Below, piece by piece: positions 19,875-34,190 of a stretch of DNA of 43,078 nt (position 1 is its first letter; each line of letters begins with the position of its first letter). This stretch comes from Fragilaria crotonensis (taxonomy: Eukaryota > Bacillariophyta > Fragilariophyceae > Fragilariales > Fragilariaceae). The stretch lies in the NCBI GenBank assembly GCA_022925895.1, contig JAKSYS010000539.1, positions 1-43,078 of the forward strand, given 5' to 3'. Below the pieces are notes generated by a model that did not search any database, was not told the origin of the DNA, and worked only from the letters and a program-made list of their open reading frames with translations. Both the position numbers and the translations under genes were made by a program.

Positions 19875-22800
19875 CAGCTGGTTTTCTGTTCTAAAATCCG
19901 GGCGCACGTCCCAGTATTAATTCTACGCTAGACCGATTTCACTGCCAATATGACGTCACGAGGGCGGACTTTGTCGTGTTGGAAGCAAGGCTTCCACAAT
20001 GAGATTTTCAAGCCGTCGTTTGCAACATTTCCATTCTAATCTATAGATTTACCTCCTGCAGTCACCTTCCTATGTAACTCAGTGAACCTACTGTTGGTGA
20101 TAAATCTATAGATACAATGGTTGACAAAGGTAAATATGCTATTTTGACTGATGCCGTCATGCTACTTCGAACAGACATCACGTATGGTCCGAGATTGTCA
20201 AATTGCTGGCTTCCTGCATCAACTTGGGCTGAAGCTTTAGGAGATTTGATGTCAATGCGTCCCTTGGCGTCATTGATGTAAGAAGGTTCAATACAGGGAT
20301 GTCCAAGTCGGCTTCTTTCGGAGAATTGATGCACCGATTTGATGGATCAAACACAACAGGAGTGTTCAGAGTCACATACAAGAACACATTCTATTACTAC
20401 TTCACAGAGAAATCAAGGCAGATACGGTACCCATGTCCACTTAACAGTGCATGGAACGAAAAAGTAATGGAAGCAGCCGCAAATGTGCTAGTCATTCCAA
20501 GCACAAGATCAAGACCCGCTCTCGACACAATGATAACTACACCTGTCAACACGGAGGCTACAACGGGAGGAAGGATCGAGACATTGTTGAGCAATCACCG
20601 AGCAAACGAGCAAGGATAGGAGATACTGGTGCGGCCGCTGTAATGATTGCTGCTGATGCTTCTAGCTCAAGTTACTGGCCATGTAGCCCAGAGGCATACC
20701 GAGTGTTCAAACCACCAAAGAAACATGGGACAACGAATTGCGAGGATGGGAATGATACTGATTTCGATTCTGAAACTCCAATGGAAGCACTTCAGAGAAG
20801 GATTGTACTGCTTCAAAGCGTTCATGAGGAAGAAAATAATTGGAGGAATGTTGTGCAAGGTAGAGATATCGACAACGTGTGTACCAAAGCTGAGATATGC
20901 GCTGTCAGGCAAAGGGCGACGTTTCTTTGTTATGCGTACCGATTGGCTCTTGCAAAATGAATGAATGGACGTGGCAAGACTGTTGCACTGAATCTTGTAA
21001 GGTATTGAACACTGTTGGTATGACGCAAGCAACCTTCTATAAAACCATCGCAAATTGGAACATTGTGTTCCGTAATTTTGAATGCTTCCCAAACCCAAAC
21101 TTGTCTGTTCAGTGTGGAAACGACCTCTTCCTCGAGTTCTCGAAGTGTTTCCATGCGCAAAGGAGCAGATTGTTGCATTTGGCGTCGAGAACTTGTCACA
21201 TCTTTCAATTGAAGCAGTCTATCAATTCGTTCATTCGTCTGTAATCCCAAGGCTGGCTGCGTTGTGGAAACGTGAATCGGTAGTAGACGAAGATACTGCA
21301 GAAACGTCAACATTGAGTACAAGTACTACAGCCATTAATCCTACTAGCAATCCTGTCGATGTCGATCAAGATGAGGATGATATTGCGCTTTCCTTCGCGC
21401 ACATAGACTTAAAAACATGAGCTTCACAACAGCATGGCGCTGGATGCGATTACTCGGATTCAAGTATGATACGAGAAGGAAGAGCTTCTACGTCGATGGC
21501 CATGAACGTGAAGATGTTGTCGCACATCGAAATGCATTCTGCAAGAACTACCTTACCGTGCTTGAGCCACGTTGTCGGCGTTGGATTCAGCTTCCACTCA
21601 GTGAAGCTGCTACGATCAAGACCTTAGACACAGATTTCGGACATCATTACTATGATATTATATCTGATGAGACTCGGGTTGAGTTTCACGTTGACTATTG
21701 GAAGAATTGCATATCAAGAATCAAAAGGGAGAAGAGGCAGCGCGAGATGTTGAAGCAAAAACAAGCATACGAGTGTCATCATCAGTCAGGCCCTTGATGA
21801 TTATTGGTCAAGATGAGTCTGTCTTCGCGCAGTATCTACTGTCCTCCAAACAATGGGTTGGGCCAAAAGGACAAGTGCCACTTCTGCCCAAGTCGGAGGG
21901 CGATGGGTATATGCTTTCTGCGTTCGTGTCACGCGAATTCGGCTTTGGCAGGCAGATGACAGAGGATGAGTTACAAAGAGTGAATATGGCAAGGCAAACA
22001 GCAGCCTCGGCGGTGGAAATTACCTCGATACAACAGCTGCGATGGAAATCTTGGGAACAACGAGGAAGCCGATTTTGTTGGAATCCCCTTCGTAAAATAC
22101 TTGTTCATCGGAATCAATAATCAGGGTTATTGGAATTCATACCACATGAGTCTTCAGCTTGAGGATGTGGTTGATTGCCTACGAATCCTATATCCAAGCT
22201 TCGATTTTGTATTTTTGTTCGATCATTCTCAGGGACACGCTCGCAAACGTGATGGTGCACTCAGTGCGATCAACATGCAAAAGAACTTTGGAGGATCAAA
22301 CAGCAGATGAGAGACACAGTCATAATGTCACAAGAGGGTTATCTGGGCACACACTCACCAACCCTGGGCATCGGAGACACACAGTCAATGGTATTCAATA
22401 CTGACGACTGTGGCCCATGGTATTTGACACCAGAGCAACGTGACTTACAACGTCATGATCGAATAATGGGGAAAAGAAAAGCCAATTGAAAAAACAAAGA
22501 AGACCCTTCTTGAAGAGCTCAACGAAAAGGGTGTGACGCTCCAACAAAAACGCGGGTACACTAAAGCCGAACTTCAGGAATTGGCAAGAAACAATTCAAT
22601 CGAAACTCACAAAGAAGTCGACAAAATCCTATCTGGATGGGAAGGAAAATCTAAAGGCATGCTACAAGTTCTGTGGGAAAGAGGACTGATTGATCCAAGT
22701 GAGTTAGATAAATACACTGTCGACGGAAAGAAAGACACAATTTCAGGGAAGATTGACTTACGGTATTCCCTACGCCATCTCATCGCAGAGTGTGCTGATT

Positions 22801-23430
22801 TCAAGGATGAGGAAACGGCACTTCAGTACCTTGGATCTCAGCTGGGCATCACGGTACTTCTAACACCAAAGTTCCATGCCGAATTAGCAGGGGAAGGCAT
22901 TGAATTTTGCTGGGGTCACGCAAAGGCTTTCTACCGACGGGTTCCTGTATCTCAAAAGAGGGGACGAGAATTTCAAACAACTTGTGAGAGATTCAACGTG
23001 TTCAATCAAGGAGTTGACCAAAGAAAGGATGGGAAAGTTTGCTTCGAGAGCACGCGCATATATTTGTACTTACCATCATCTTTTGAGAGTCAGCAGAGAA
23101 TGAGGCAGCAAGGTCGTACCCACAACTTCATCGCAAGTATAACAGAAGATCAAGGACTTCTGTACTCCGAAATCCAACGCCTGATGAAATTGTTCAAGTC
23201 TCACAGGTGTGCATTGGACTTCGATCGTGGCTTCGTCAACAGTGCACTCAAAGAAGCAAAGACAAGAAACGAGGAGGACGAGGTGTGATCATCATGTCGA
23301 CAGAGATGGATTTTTATGGTCGCAGGAGACAGCTGCTACTAAAACTTGATAAAGGATATGGAAATAATATGCGTGCATGGTACGAATTGTACACAACCTA
23401 CGTTCGGACGCTTCAACGAAAAACCAGCTG
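19875..23430. mobile_element. Tc1/IS630-type DNA transposon with TA target duplication
   Basis: The ends match as inverted repeats: CAGCTGGTTTTCTGTTC on the left and CAGCTGGTTTTTCGTTG on the right, with scattered identity for a further 20 bases (CCG, CG blocks). TA lies immediately outside both ends (19873-19874 and 23431-23432). The interior encodes a plus-strand DDE transposase broken into several frames. A palindromic motif (ATCTATAGAT) occurs twice in the left subterminal region (about 20039 and 20103), facing in opposite directions. Confidence 0.85.
20451..23288 (+). pseudogene. DDE-superfamily transposase (IS630/Tc1-like), multiply frameshifted
   Basis: Frames follow each other along the plus strand with at least five phase changes. 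The N-terminal part (20451-20960) is Lys/Ser-rich with an SPSKRARIG nuclear-signal-like stretch. At 21082-21420 there is a helical domain. At 21417 FTTAWRWMRLLGFKYDTRRK and VDGHEREDVVAHRNAF form the conserved pre-catalytic region of this family. Catalytic landmarks follow: first Asp in IIGQDESVFAQY (about 21800), second in FLFDHSQGHAR (about 22215), and Glu in GEGIEFCWGHAKAFYRR (about 22890), preceded by LLTPKFHAEL. The last pattern is the family's version of the Tc1/IS630 'PExNPIE' region. The final frame ends at 23288, inside the right TIR. Too broken to be active unless many indels are assembly errors. Confidence 0.8.
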
Positions 23431-23620
23431 TACTCGCTACTTGTACAGGTAGTAGAGCTAAGGTACAGTAGTAGACAGTAATTGACTTCAAACTTCGAAC
23501 TCTCCCACCTCAGCATAACACAGAGCACACAACCAACAATCGAGTCTAAAGTTACCACAACATCATTAGCGGGCATCCAATCAAAACAGAACTTAATTCA
23601 TTGCTGTGAAACCATCAATT

Positions 23621-26600
23621 ATGGATTTTGAATTCTTTGATGATGACGATGCCGAAGAAGAACAGGTACTATCAGTGGAAGATGCTCTTCATCGAGTCGA
23701 AACCTTGTTCACCACAAAACACGATTTTTTAAAGGAAGATTTCCTCCAACGTATGGAACCCACGATTCGATACGCTTTGGGCCGAGTGGACGATGACGAA
23801 ACTGAGTATGTGTTTCAAAGTCTAGCAATGATGAATCTGGCTGCGCATCTTTGTGGGAGTCATCAGTATTCCTGCTTTGTTGATGGTTTGACTGTGCTAG
23901 GTGGCGTGTTTTTGAGCGACACGGAGGAGGAATTGCCAGAAGACGACTTGGAATCCACCTTGAGTGTCCTACACCACCTTCAGAACCGTCTGTACCCCCC
24001 TGTGCACTGCATACCGCATCGCCGGTTCTACCAGATGAACCGACGCGCCGATCCTTTGTTGGTGGCTCTGGTCGCTCATGTTGTGGCCCAGTCAGCCGTC
24101 GATTGGGACGAAGTGGCGTCCACCACCAAGCATTTCATCCAGTCATCCACTCATATGGACGCTAACAGCGTTCGAGTCGGTCTGGCAATCTACGGGTTGC
24201 AACGGCTCAAGAGGAGACAAAGAATGGAGGGGCTAACCATGCAGCTTGTTTTGGAGAAGTTGAGCCCGAAATTGTAAGCTTTTTTTCTCACGCTGTTCTC
24301 GTTTGCAGAGACCACGCGACTCATTCATTTTGTATTTACAGCTCGATCGGAATATTTTCGCGCCGCAGCTCTGTCAACTTATGTGGCTTCGATGTACATT
24401 ACTAATGCGGTTGTGCTTATCGACGATGTTGATGATCAAACTTACTCAAGAAATGTTGATGCTCTCTCCGGATTGCTACGAGAGACTGGTGCGGCACACG
24501 AGGATGCTGCTTACAGCTTTATTGAAACGGCGAACAAGAGCCGCGCGACTAGCCACACACCTAGTGCGCTAGCGATCGAAGGCTCTGGTCCACAAGAGCG
24601 AATTACTGTCCTTTCTCCTGAGTTTGTTCTGGAGACACACCTCATGCTTTTCATCGCCCGTGATGAGTTATCCGCAGCTAGGAGGCTTGCGTTGAAAATG
24701 GAAGGCTGTTCGTGGTTGAGTTCGAAGGTTAAAATGGATGCTTGGGGTCGTATCCTGAGTCACCTGCGCCAAATCGGAATGCTACTCCTTGACGGCAATC
24801 ATGCGACTCCTTGCTATGAGAGAAAATTCCAAGATCTCACTATCCTGGTCATGAGCATGGGCCAGCCTCTAGGAGTGGACGTCTTGTGCAATTTCTTTCA
24901 TGATTTCGCATCAGAGGTATCTCGAAATGATGCGGCTACAGAAGAAGAGAAGACCTATGTCACCTTGGCAGCTCAGCGGACGCTGCTCCTTCTACTCCGG
25001 AATAGGTACTCGAACGATGAGAAAGCCGTCAAGGAGTGGCTGGACGTCTTTCCAAATTTATCATATTTTGGTAGTAGCGCAGTAGATTGGGCTGAGGGTT
25101 TTGTACAGCGAAAAAATCTCATCCCGCCGTCACTATTGGTCGACGGCTTTGTTGATCTGAATGCCTTCCGCACCCGCGCGATTAAATCTCGCATACTCGC
25201 TCCTATTGAAGCTCTGGAAATCCAAGAGGAATCTAAAGAGCATTTGCGACGTATGCGCGCGGACGAGGAAGTGTGTGTTGTGGACGACGAAGAAGGACAG
25301 GATGTCGACGAAGTGTGTGTCGTGGATGACGAGGAGGAGCAGGATGTCGCCGAAGTCTTTGTCGTGGACGACGAAGAGGAACACGATGCCGACGAAGTGA
25401 TTGACATTGTTGACAACGATTCTGACGTCGTCGAGGATATGGAAGACGTAGAGAGTGAAGTTGATGAGGACGACACAGAGGAGCTCGACCAAGCGGAAGG
25501 CGTTATGTATGGCACCGGCGAGGAAGAGTCTCACGAGGGAAACGATGAAGATGCCGAGACTGAAGAAACACACGGTCGTAGTCGCGTTTGGACGGACGAA
25601 AGCAAACGCCTTCGTGTTTCTGGAGATCAAAGGCTTGGCGAGAAAGAAGCTGACGAAGTCGAGGGGCGAGAACCATCTGGTCGTGCTCGTTACGATGACG
25701 ACTATGATTTTGACGGAGAGATGGGTCCTGGCGAAAGCGACGACGGGTCGGATGTGCGCGAAAACGAGGGTACCATCGAGGAAGAGGAGTCAGCGAGTGA
25801 TAATCATGATGTCGTTGAAATCCTTGACGACAGTGACGACGACGAAATGTTGGAAGAAAGCGAGTCCTTCCGTGAGGAACAACTGGAAAGCGACGATGAT
25901 GCGCAGGATGCCGATGTGGAGCACCTGGACGATGATAGCGACGATGAAGCAAGGGATGCCGATGCAGAGCGACTCAACGCTGACAGTGACGCGCAAGACG
26001 ACGGCGACACTCCAGATGTAGGACTAGACACATCAGACATACAGCCTGATATGCAACCAGCGTCTGCGCATGCGGAATCACTCGAAATCGAAGACGCCGA
26101 GCATAACGAAGGGACCGTGTTGAGTGATCTTCAACCGAGAAAAAACCAAAGTTATGCCGAAGATAGGCTGGACCCAGGTTACGAGCCAGACTCTGCTGGG
26201 GGAGATACTTCGCAAGCGGAAACGCACTCTCGACTGGAGAAAGGCTACGAGCCAGACTCTGCGTCCCAGCATGATGACCAAGAAGAGACTCCTTGCAAAG
26301 AGATGTGGAGAGGGGCAAACGAAGAAGCAGCGCGTTTGGAAATGGGGTACGAACCCGACACAGCTGCTGGAGGCGACATCTCGCATGCGGAGATGCAAGA
26401 TCGTTTGGAGAAGGGGTATGAACCCGACGCTGGATCTCAAGTTGATGACCAAGAAGATGACGTGCTGGAGGAGGTACAGCGTGCAAGGAAACTACGAGAA
26501 GCACAAGCTCGATTGGAACAAGGATACGAGCCCGATACGGCTGGAGGAGACATATCTCAGGCCGAGATGCAGGATCGTCTGGAGCAGGGGTACGAGCCCG

Positions 26601-29600
26601 ATACCACTGCTGTGTATACCGAAGAAGAAGTATCAGAGGCGGCTCAAAGTGAGGACGACGACAACGCTTTGGACGAACCTTCCCGAGAACACGACAGCAA
26701 AATCGATGCAGTGTCGACAGCCCAGAAGCCAACACCCGATCAACTTGGGGCGCTCTCTGACGACATGGACGCTGCTGATGACCGGACTGAAGTTGATCAT
26801 GGTGCTGAACTATCAGAAGTTGAAGAAAGCATGTCGCAGGCTTGTGAGGCGGCGGACCACGGTGTTTCAAGCAGCCTAGAGGCAAGCTCGACACTACTTG
26901 CATTCGCCTATGAAGCACAAAATCGTCCTACTGACATAAACGAAGAACTCGCTACTGACCTACGCAGAAACAAGATCGATGCTGCCTATTCTCTGTTGGC
27001 TTCCAGGATGTCGCCCGCAGGAAGGACTTCGGAAGCTGTTCGCATGACGTCGTCAGTGGATGGTACATTAGATGCAGAGATCGCCTTCGGGTTGACCCCC
27101 GGTAATGATGCAACCCACCCAGAATCGGAATCGGCGAAGGATGGCTTTGTCCAAGCCGAACATCAAGTTTCGAATGATTTGGCACCCGAACCTTCTGTTG
27201 ATCCGCTCGAGAGAGGGCATTTCAATCATCTCCCAGGGCTTCACCATCTCCGCCCTCCACCCCCGGAGCGAAGCTTATCCACTATTGTGCACTTGAGTGC
27301 TAGCGAGATGAGTGACGATGGAGGGGTGGACGAGCCGGCTAAAATCCAGGAAGAAGATGTTTACGACGAAGCAGAGAGCGATTACGATCCAAAGCATTCC
27401 GACATTCTTCCTGCACTGGACCCTGCGCCCAAGTATGCTGCTTTGACGGGGGAAGAAGGAGAGGACCGTGAGAGTGAAGTCGATGCCAAGTCTCGCTGCA
27501 TTCCGCCTCCCGTAGAACGGTCGCCGAAACGTGCGTCTGATACATGTGAGAAGGGAGAGGAGCCTGTGGAGGAATATGATGCCCACGTACCGGACATTCG
27601 GCCCTCTAGGGAGCCTTCCAAACATGCTTTCAAGGCAGTTGAGGAAGGAGATGACGAGCCTGACAGAGGACTGCAAGCGAATACTCAGCGTCGCGAGGTC
27701 CATTCACCCGAATGTGCTGTTGATGTAGGGGCGGAAGGAGAGGGTCCTCATAATGAAGTCTGTGCCACTGTGCTGGACTCACAGATTCCCTCCAGACCGA
27801 CGCCAAGGCGTACTAGTGAGGCATCCGAGAAAGGACAGGAGTCTGACAATGGCGTCAATCTAAATTCAAAGAACTTAAAGGAACCACTCCAAAGTGGTGT
27901 CGAGACCCTTGAGGAAGGAGTCGAGCCTGATGGTATAGCCTGCGCGACGCCAACGATTAGCCAGCATAGTGTGGCACGGGGGCAGAAAGAAAGGCCTGGA
28001 ATCCCACCTACGTCTGTTGAAGGAGGAGATGGTGCGCTGAGTTCTGCCATCGCAGTCGATGTAAAGGTGCAGCTGACACGCAACGGAAGGTCTAGAATGA
28101 ACCCTTCGCCTGCTGAGAACGGGGAAGAAGGAGACTATCCTGAGAATGAAGGCGATACAAAGGAAACTCAGGCTCTTGTGTCACTTGGACGCAAAGGAAA
28201 GTCCAGAATCCTTTCTGCGCCTACAGAGAATAAAGAGGAACGAAGTAAACCTTCGATTGACATCGATGCTAGTCCAGAGGAAGTCAAGCCACCTGAGGCT
28301 GCAGGACGCAAGAGAAGGCCCAAAACCCAGCTCGAAGCCGAGCGTGATGTTGCGACGGCAGATGCCGTGTCAATTCCTAGGAGAGAAACCCGTTCAACGA
28401 CAAAAACGGTTGTGGAAGTGGTGCGACAGGATAAGCCTGAGAAGCGAGGTCGCCAGCCGGTGAAGGAAGAGGAAAGTCATGTAGCTCAACCGAAACAGGC
28501 ACGAGGTGAGGACGACAAGAGTGGCACTGAAATTGAAATCCTTAGGGAGGAAAATGAGCCTATCTTGCGACAGGCTAAGCCTAAGCCTAAGAAGCGAGGT
28601 CGCCAGCCGGTGATGGAGGAGGAAAGTCATGTCGCTCAACCGAAACGGGCACGAGGTGAGGACGACAAGAGTGGCGCTGAAACTGAAATCCTTAAGGAGG
28701 AAAACGAGCCAATCGTGCGACAGGCTAAGCCTAAGAAGCGAGGTCGCCAGCCGGTGAAGGAGGAGGAAAGTCACGTCGTTCAACCGAAACATGCACGAGG
28801 TGAGGACGAAAGAGTGGCACTGAAACTGAAATCCTAAAGGAGGAAAATGAGCCAATCTTGCGACAGGCTAAGCCTAAAACTCGAGGTCGCAAGCCGGTGA
28901 AGGAGGAGGAAAGTCATGTCGCTCAACCGAAACCGGCACGAGGTGAGGACGAAACGAGTGGCGCTGAAACTGAATTCCTAACGTTAGAAAATGAGCCATC
29001 CGCACGAAAGGATAAGCCTAAGAAGCGCGGTCGCCTGCCTGTGAAGGAGGAGGAAAGTCATGTCGCTCAACCGAAACAGGCACGAGGTGAGGACGAAAAG
29101 AGTGGCACTGAAACGGAAATCCTTAAGGAGGAAAATGAGCCAATCTTGCGACAGGCTAAGCCTAAGCCTAAGAAGCGAGGTCGCCAGCCGGTGAAGGAGG
29201 AGGAAAGTCATGTCGCTCAACCGAAACGGGCACGAGGTGAGGACGACGAGAGTGGCGCTGAAACTGAATTCCTTAAGGAAGAAAATGAGCCAATCTTGCG
29301 ACAGGGTAAACCTAAGAAGCGAGGTCGCCTGCCTGTGAAGGAGGAGGAAAGTCATTTCGCTCAACCGAAACAGGCACGAGGTGAGGGCGACAAGGGTGGA
29401 GCTGAAAGTGAAGTCCTAAGCGAGGAAAGTGAGCCTATCGTCGACGAGCCGAAGCGTCGTGGTGGTAAGTATTCTGTAAGGAATTCTACCGAAGCGGCGC
29501 CAGTCACGAGCAGACGCTCCGCAAGGGCGCGTGTAGCTACTGTGGAAGAAGAAGTGCCTGATGGAAAGGGAGAGGCCAAGTCACTTGGTAGACAGACTCG

Positions 29601-30147
29601 TCGTCAATCAGAGACGAATCTTGACGAGAGAAAGCCAAGAAAGCGAGGACGGCTTGCAGTGGAGGACACCGATCAGGATACCGCAGTTATTCCGAACAAA
29701 AAACTCAGTCGTGGTCGACAGTCGAAGGCATCATCTGAACCCGATGTCAATGAAAAACACGAGAATCAACCGCAGGCACGGACGACGCGCGGTTCTGGGA
29801 AGAAAGCTCGTGACGCATCACCCGCCTCAATGAGGCAGTCCGCGGATGTTCGCAACACAAAAAATGGCGGTGATGAGGAAGGGGTCCAGAAGGCGGGAGC
29901 GCAACGTAGAAATACCAGAGGTGTTAAAAAGGAGAAAGGCAGCGTTCCTCTGAATTCAGAAGCTGGTAGGAGCGACACCGGTGCTACGGGTACGGATTCC
30001 CTTCAGTTAGCGAAGGAGGAGGGAGGGGAGCTACAATCTCGCAAGGCTCGAGTGCCTAGAAAGAAGAGTCCAGTCGCCCCAGTTGAGGAAACAGTTGTTC
30101 CGACGCGACGCAGCGCGCGTGGAAGGAAACCCAATAACAAGTACTAG
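23621..30147 (+). CDS. Giant acidic protein with SIM-like motifs, GYEPD repeats and AT-hook/SUMO-site repeats
   Basis: One reading frame runs from ATG 23621 to 28837, broken only by TAA at 24275; after a one-base shift it continues to TAG at 30145, for a product of about 2,150 residues. The first ~220 residues and the ~300 after 24308 are helical and globular (YFRAAALSTYVASMYITNAV, LETHLMLFIARDELSAARRL) with no domain I can name. Then comes a very acidic region with SIM-like motifs (VCVVDDEE, VFVVDDEEE, VVEILDDSDDDE), six GYEPD repeats, a mixed region, and seven 47-49-residue repeats with KRGRQP (AT-hook-like) and VKEEE (SUMO-acceptor consensus). The C-terminus is basic (RRSARGRKP). These features suggest a nuclear chromatin scaffold. 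A large nucleoporin/chromatin protein of the ELYS type is conceivable but unproven. GTAAGC at 24274 and CAG at 24308 look like a 35-nt intron, but its removal would break the frame. Confidence 0.75.
24274..24308 (+). other. Candidate 35-nt intron (phase does not fit)
   Basis: GTAAGC, a T-rich tract and TTTGCAG look like splice sites, and the segment holds the only in-frame stop of the first long frame. However, 35 nt is not a multiple of three and downstream coding continues in the original phase, so either another splice pair is used (a second acceptor-like TTTACAG ends at 24341) or an indel is present. Confidence 0.4.
25268..25846 (+). repeat. Cluster of SIM-like motifs in the large protein
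   Basis: Codes for EVCVVDDEEG, EVCVVDDEEE, EVFVVDDEEE and EVIDIVDND in tandem, and later DVVEILDDSDDDE. Each is a hydrophobic V/I-x-V/I-V/I/L core followed by acids, which is the SUMO-interacting motif pattern. Confidence 0.65.
26160..26605 (+). repeat. GYEPD repeat region
   Basis: Six copies of an RLE(K/Q/M)GYEPD-type motif (first variant RLDPGYEPD), followed by (S/T)A and a GGDxSxAE segment, with spacing of roughly 20-40 residues. Predicted disordered; a candidate short linear binding motif of unknown partner. Confidence 0.85.
28432..29440 (+). repeat. Seven tandem repeats of 141-147 bp coding AT-hook-like and SUMO-site units
   Basis: Unit order: KPKKRGRQPV, KEEESHVAQPK, ARGEDDKSG, ETEILKEENEPI, LRQA. 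The DNA copies are highly similar, so the array is young or homogenised. Copy two has VMEE instead of VKEE. Copy three carries the one-base deletion that breaks the frame at about 28807. An eighth, diverged partial copy follows (PKRRGGKYS). Confidence 0.9.
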
Positions 30148-30569
30148 GAGAAGAGGGCGACAATCTTGGCTTGATAGGAATGCTCACGCGATGCTAGTGC
30201 CATACTGAGATCATCACAAGGATTTTCGATCGCTATTAAAAGGGTTACATCACCAATTAGGTCATGACTGACTAGGTAGAAGCACAACGACGATTTCCGC
30301 CACTATGTGCGGGCTTAGCATACGAAAATATACCTGGTACTTTGTTCATTCCCAGTACAATGCAAGGGGATCTGCCAACTAAGTACGGGGAGTGCTAGGA
30401 CATCAAATCGCTGCAATCGCGGCGGCGCCTTCGCTTGACTCGCCGATGGCTCTTTAAGGGTCGCTAAGGAATATCCAACCAGCGTTGCAATGTTAAGTCT
30501 AGAGGGCTAGAATTTGTCGACAAAAAACCTTCGGTTAGGATTCGTGCTGGTATGATCCCCCCATCGCCT
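30148..30569. other. Convergent intergenic spacer
   Basis: Lies between the stops of the large protein gene (plus) and the TrpRS gene (minus), presumably holding both 3' UTRs. No feature recognised. Confidence 0.6.
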
Positions 30570-33404
<2,835 letters not shown>

Positions 33405-34190
33405 TTAGGTGCGCACCATAGAGGATGCCAGGAACGAATCAACTGGAAAACCAGCCGGAAAATCAATGTTGACGAGATTAATGACGCAAGTCGGCGACGT
33501 GCTCCTCTGGTGTAGCTGGGCTCGATCATGCTCTTCTTGTTCCCATGCTGCTTCGGAATCGGCACGGCCAATGAGGGCCGCAAATCGGACAGATGGTTCC
33601 GAATAGTGTCGGTACCTACTTGCAATGGTTTCTTGAATGGCTGGAGACAGGTATCCATGATTCGCCATGGCGGTTGCATGCAAATCCAGTACAGTTCGAA
33701 TGGCCAGACGGCGATATTTCGCCATTTGACCAGCGAGACCATGTACACTTAGTTTCTCCAAGCCGCGTCGGGCATGCGCATTTGCGATCCAATGAAGAAG
33801 ACTTTTCCGTTCCTTGTGGGTCAGCGATGTTGAATGACAGCACGAGGATTCGAAAGCTCGAAGCATGATTGGAGTGTACTCGGAGTAGCTGTTTGCCGAC
33901 AAATCAGAAGAATTGCTGACGGATTCATATCCCATAATGGACGAGCCGCGATTGTCATGAGGGTTGTCATGAGCATGAACTTGCTTCGCAAGCTCTCGAG
34001 CCATCCTTCGCATAGTCTTCTTTTCCTTTCTGGAACAATGCATTCGTTGGTTGTCATCCACTGCGTTGGAAGGAATCCATTGGACTTGAAATCCTACCTC
34101 ACTGTCCCCGCATCCCTTGGCAAATGTAACACGATGGTGGCGACGGTGGGTGTTGCTACTGGCAGATTTTAGAGAGGGTGCTTGGACCAT
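33405..34190 (-). CDS. RGLE-type protein of unknown function, 261 aa
   Basis: A single-exon gene. The N-terminus is basic and Ser/His-rich; residues about 55-70 (RKEKKTMRRMARELAKQV) form a basic helix. The core (about 125-195) reads LTHKERKSLLHWI, ARRGLEKLSV and MAKYRRLAIRTVLDLHATA, followed by IASRYRHYSEPSVRFAALIGRADSEAA. I recognise this 'RGLE...R...V...Q/H...A..Y...S..A...A...G..D' layout as that of an uncharacterised family common in diatom genomes, from memory and not from a search. There is no signal peptide or transmembrane segment. Its biochemical role is unknown. The frame is intact, in contrast with neighbours, and a start at 34190 is the only long option. Confidence 0.75.
   Translation of the reverse strand: MVQAPSLKSASSNTHRRHHRVTFAKGCGDSEVGFQVQWIPSNAVDDNQRMHCSRKEKKTMRRMARELAKQVHAHDNPHDNRGSSIMGYESVSNSSDLSANSYSEYTPIMLRAFESSCCHSTSLTHKERKSLLHWIANAHARRGLEKLSVHGLAGQMAKYRRLAIRTVLDLHATAMANHGYLSPAIQETIASRYRHYSEPSVRFAALIGRADSEAAWEQEEHDRAQLHQRSTSPTCVINLVNIDFPAGFPVDSFLASSMVRT

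Noticed and set aside
24275-24277. Programmed stop-codon readthrough
   Set aside because: Splice-like sequence around the stop and indels elsewhere are simpler explanations; there is no positive evidence for recoding.
25133-26040. Long minus-strand frames opposite the acidic region (for example 25503-25952)
   Set aside because: They are shadows of GAC/GAA/GAG-rich coding sequence on the plus strand, giving Ser/Val/Phe-rich nonsense with no domain.
28432-29440. CRISPR-like array of regular repeats
   Set aside because: The units are contiguous with no unique spacers, and they are coding in a eukaryotic gene.
23621-30147. Firm assignment as an ELYS/MEL-28 nucleoporin
   Set aside because: AT-hook-like motifs and a helical N-terminal part are suggestive, but I could not identify the ELYS domain signature or an upstream beta-propeller. 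Kept only as a possibility.
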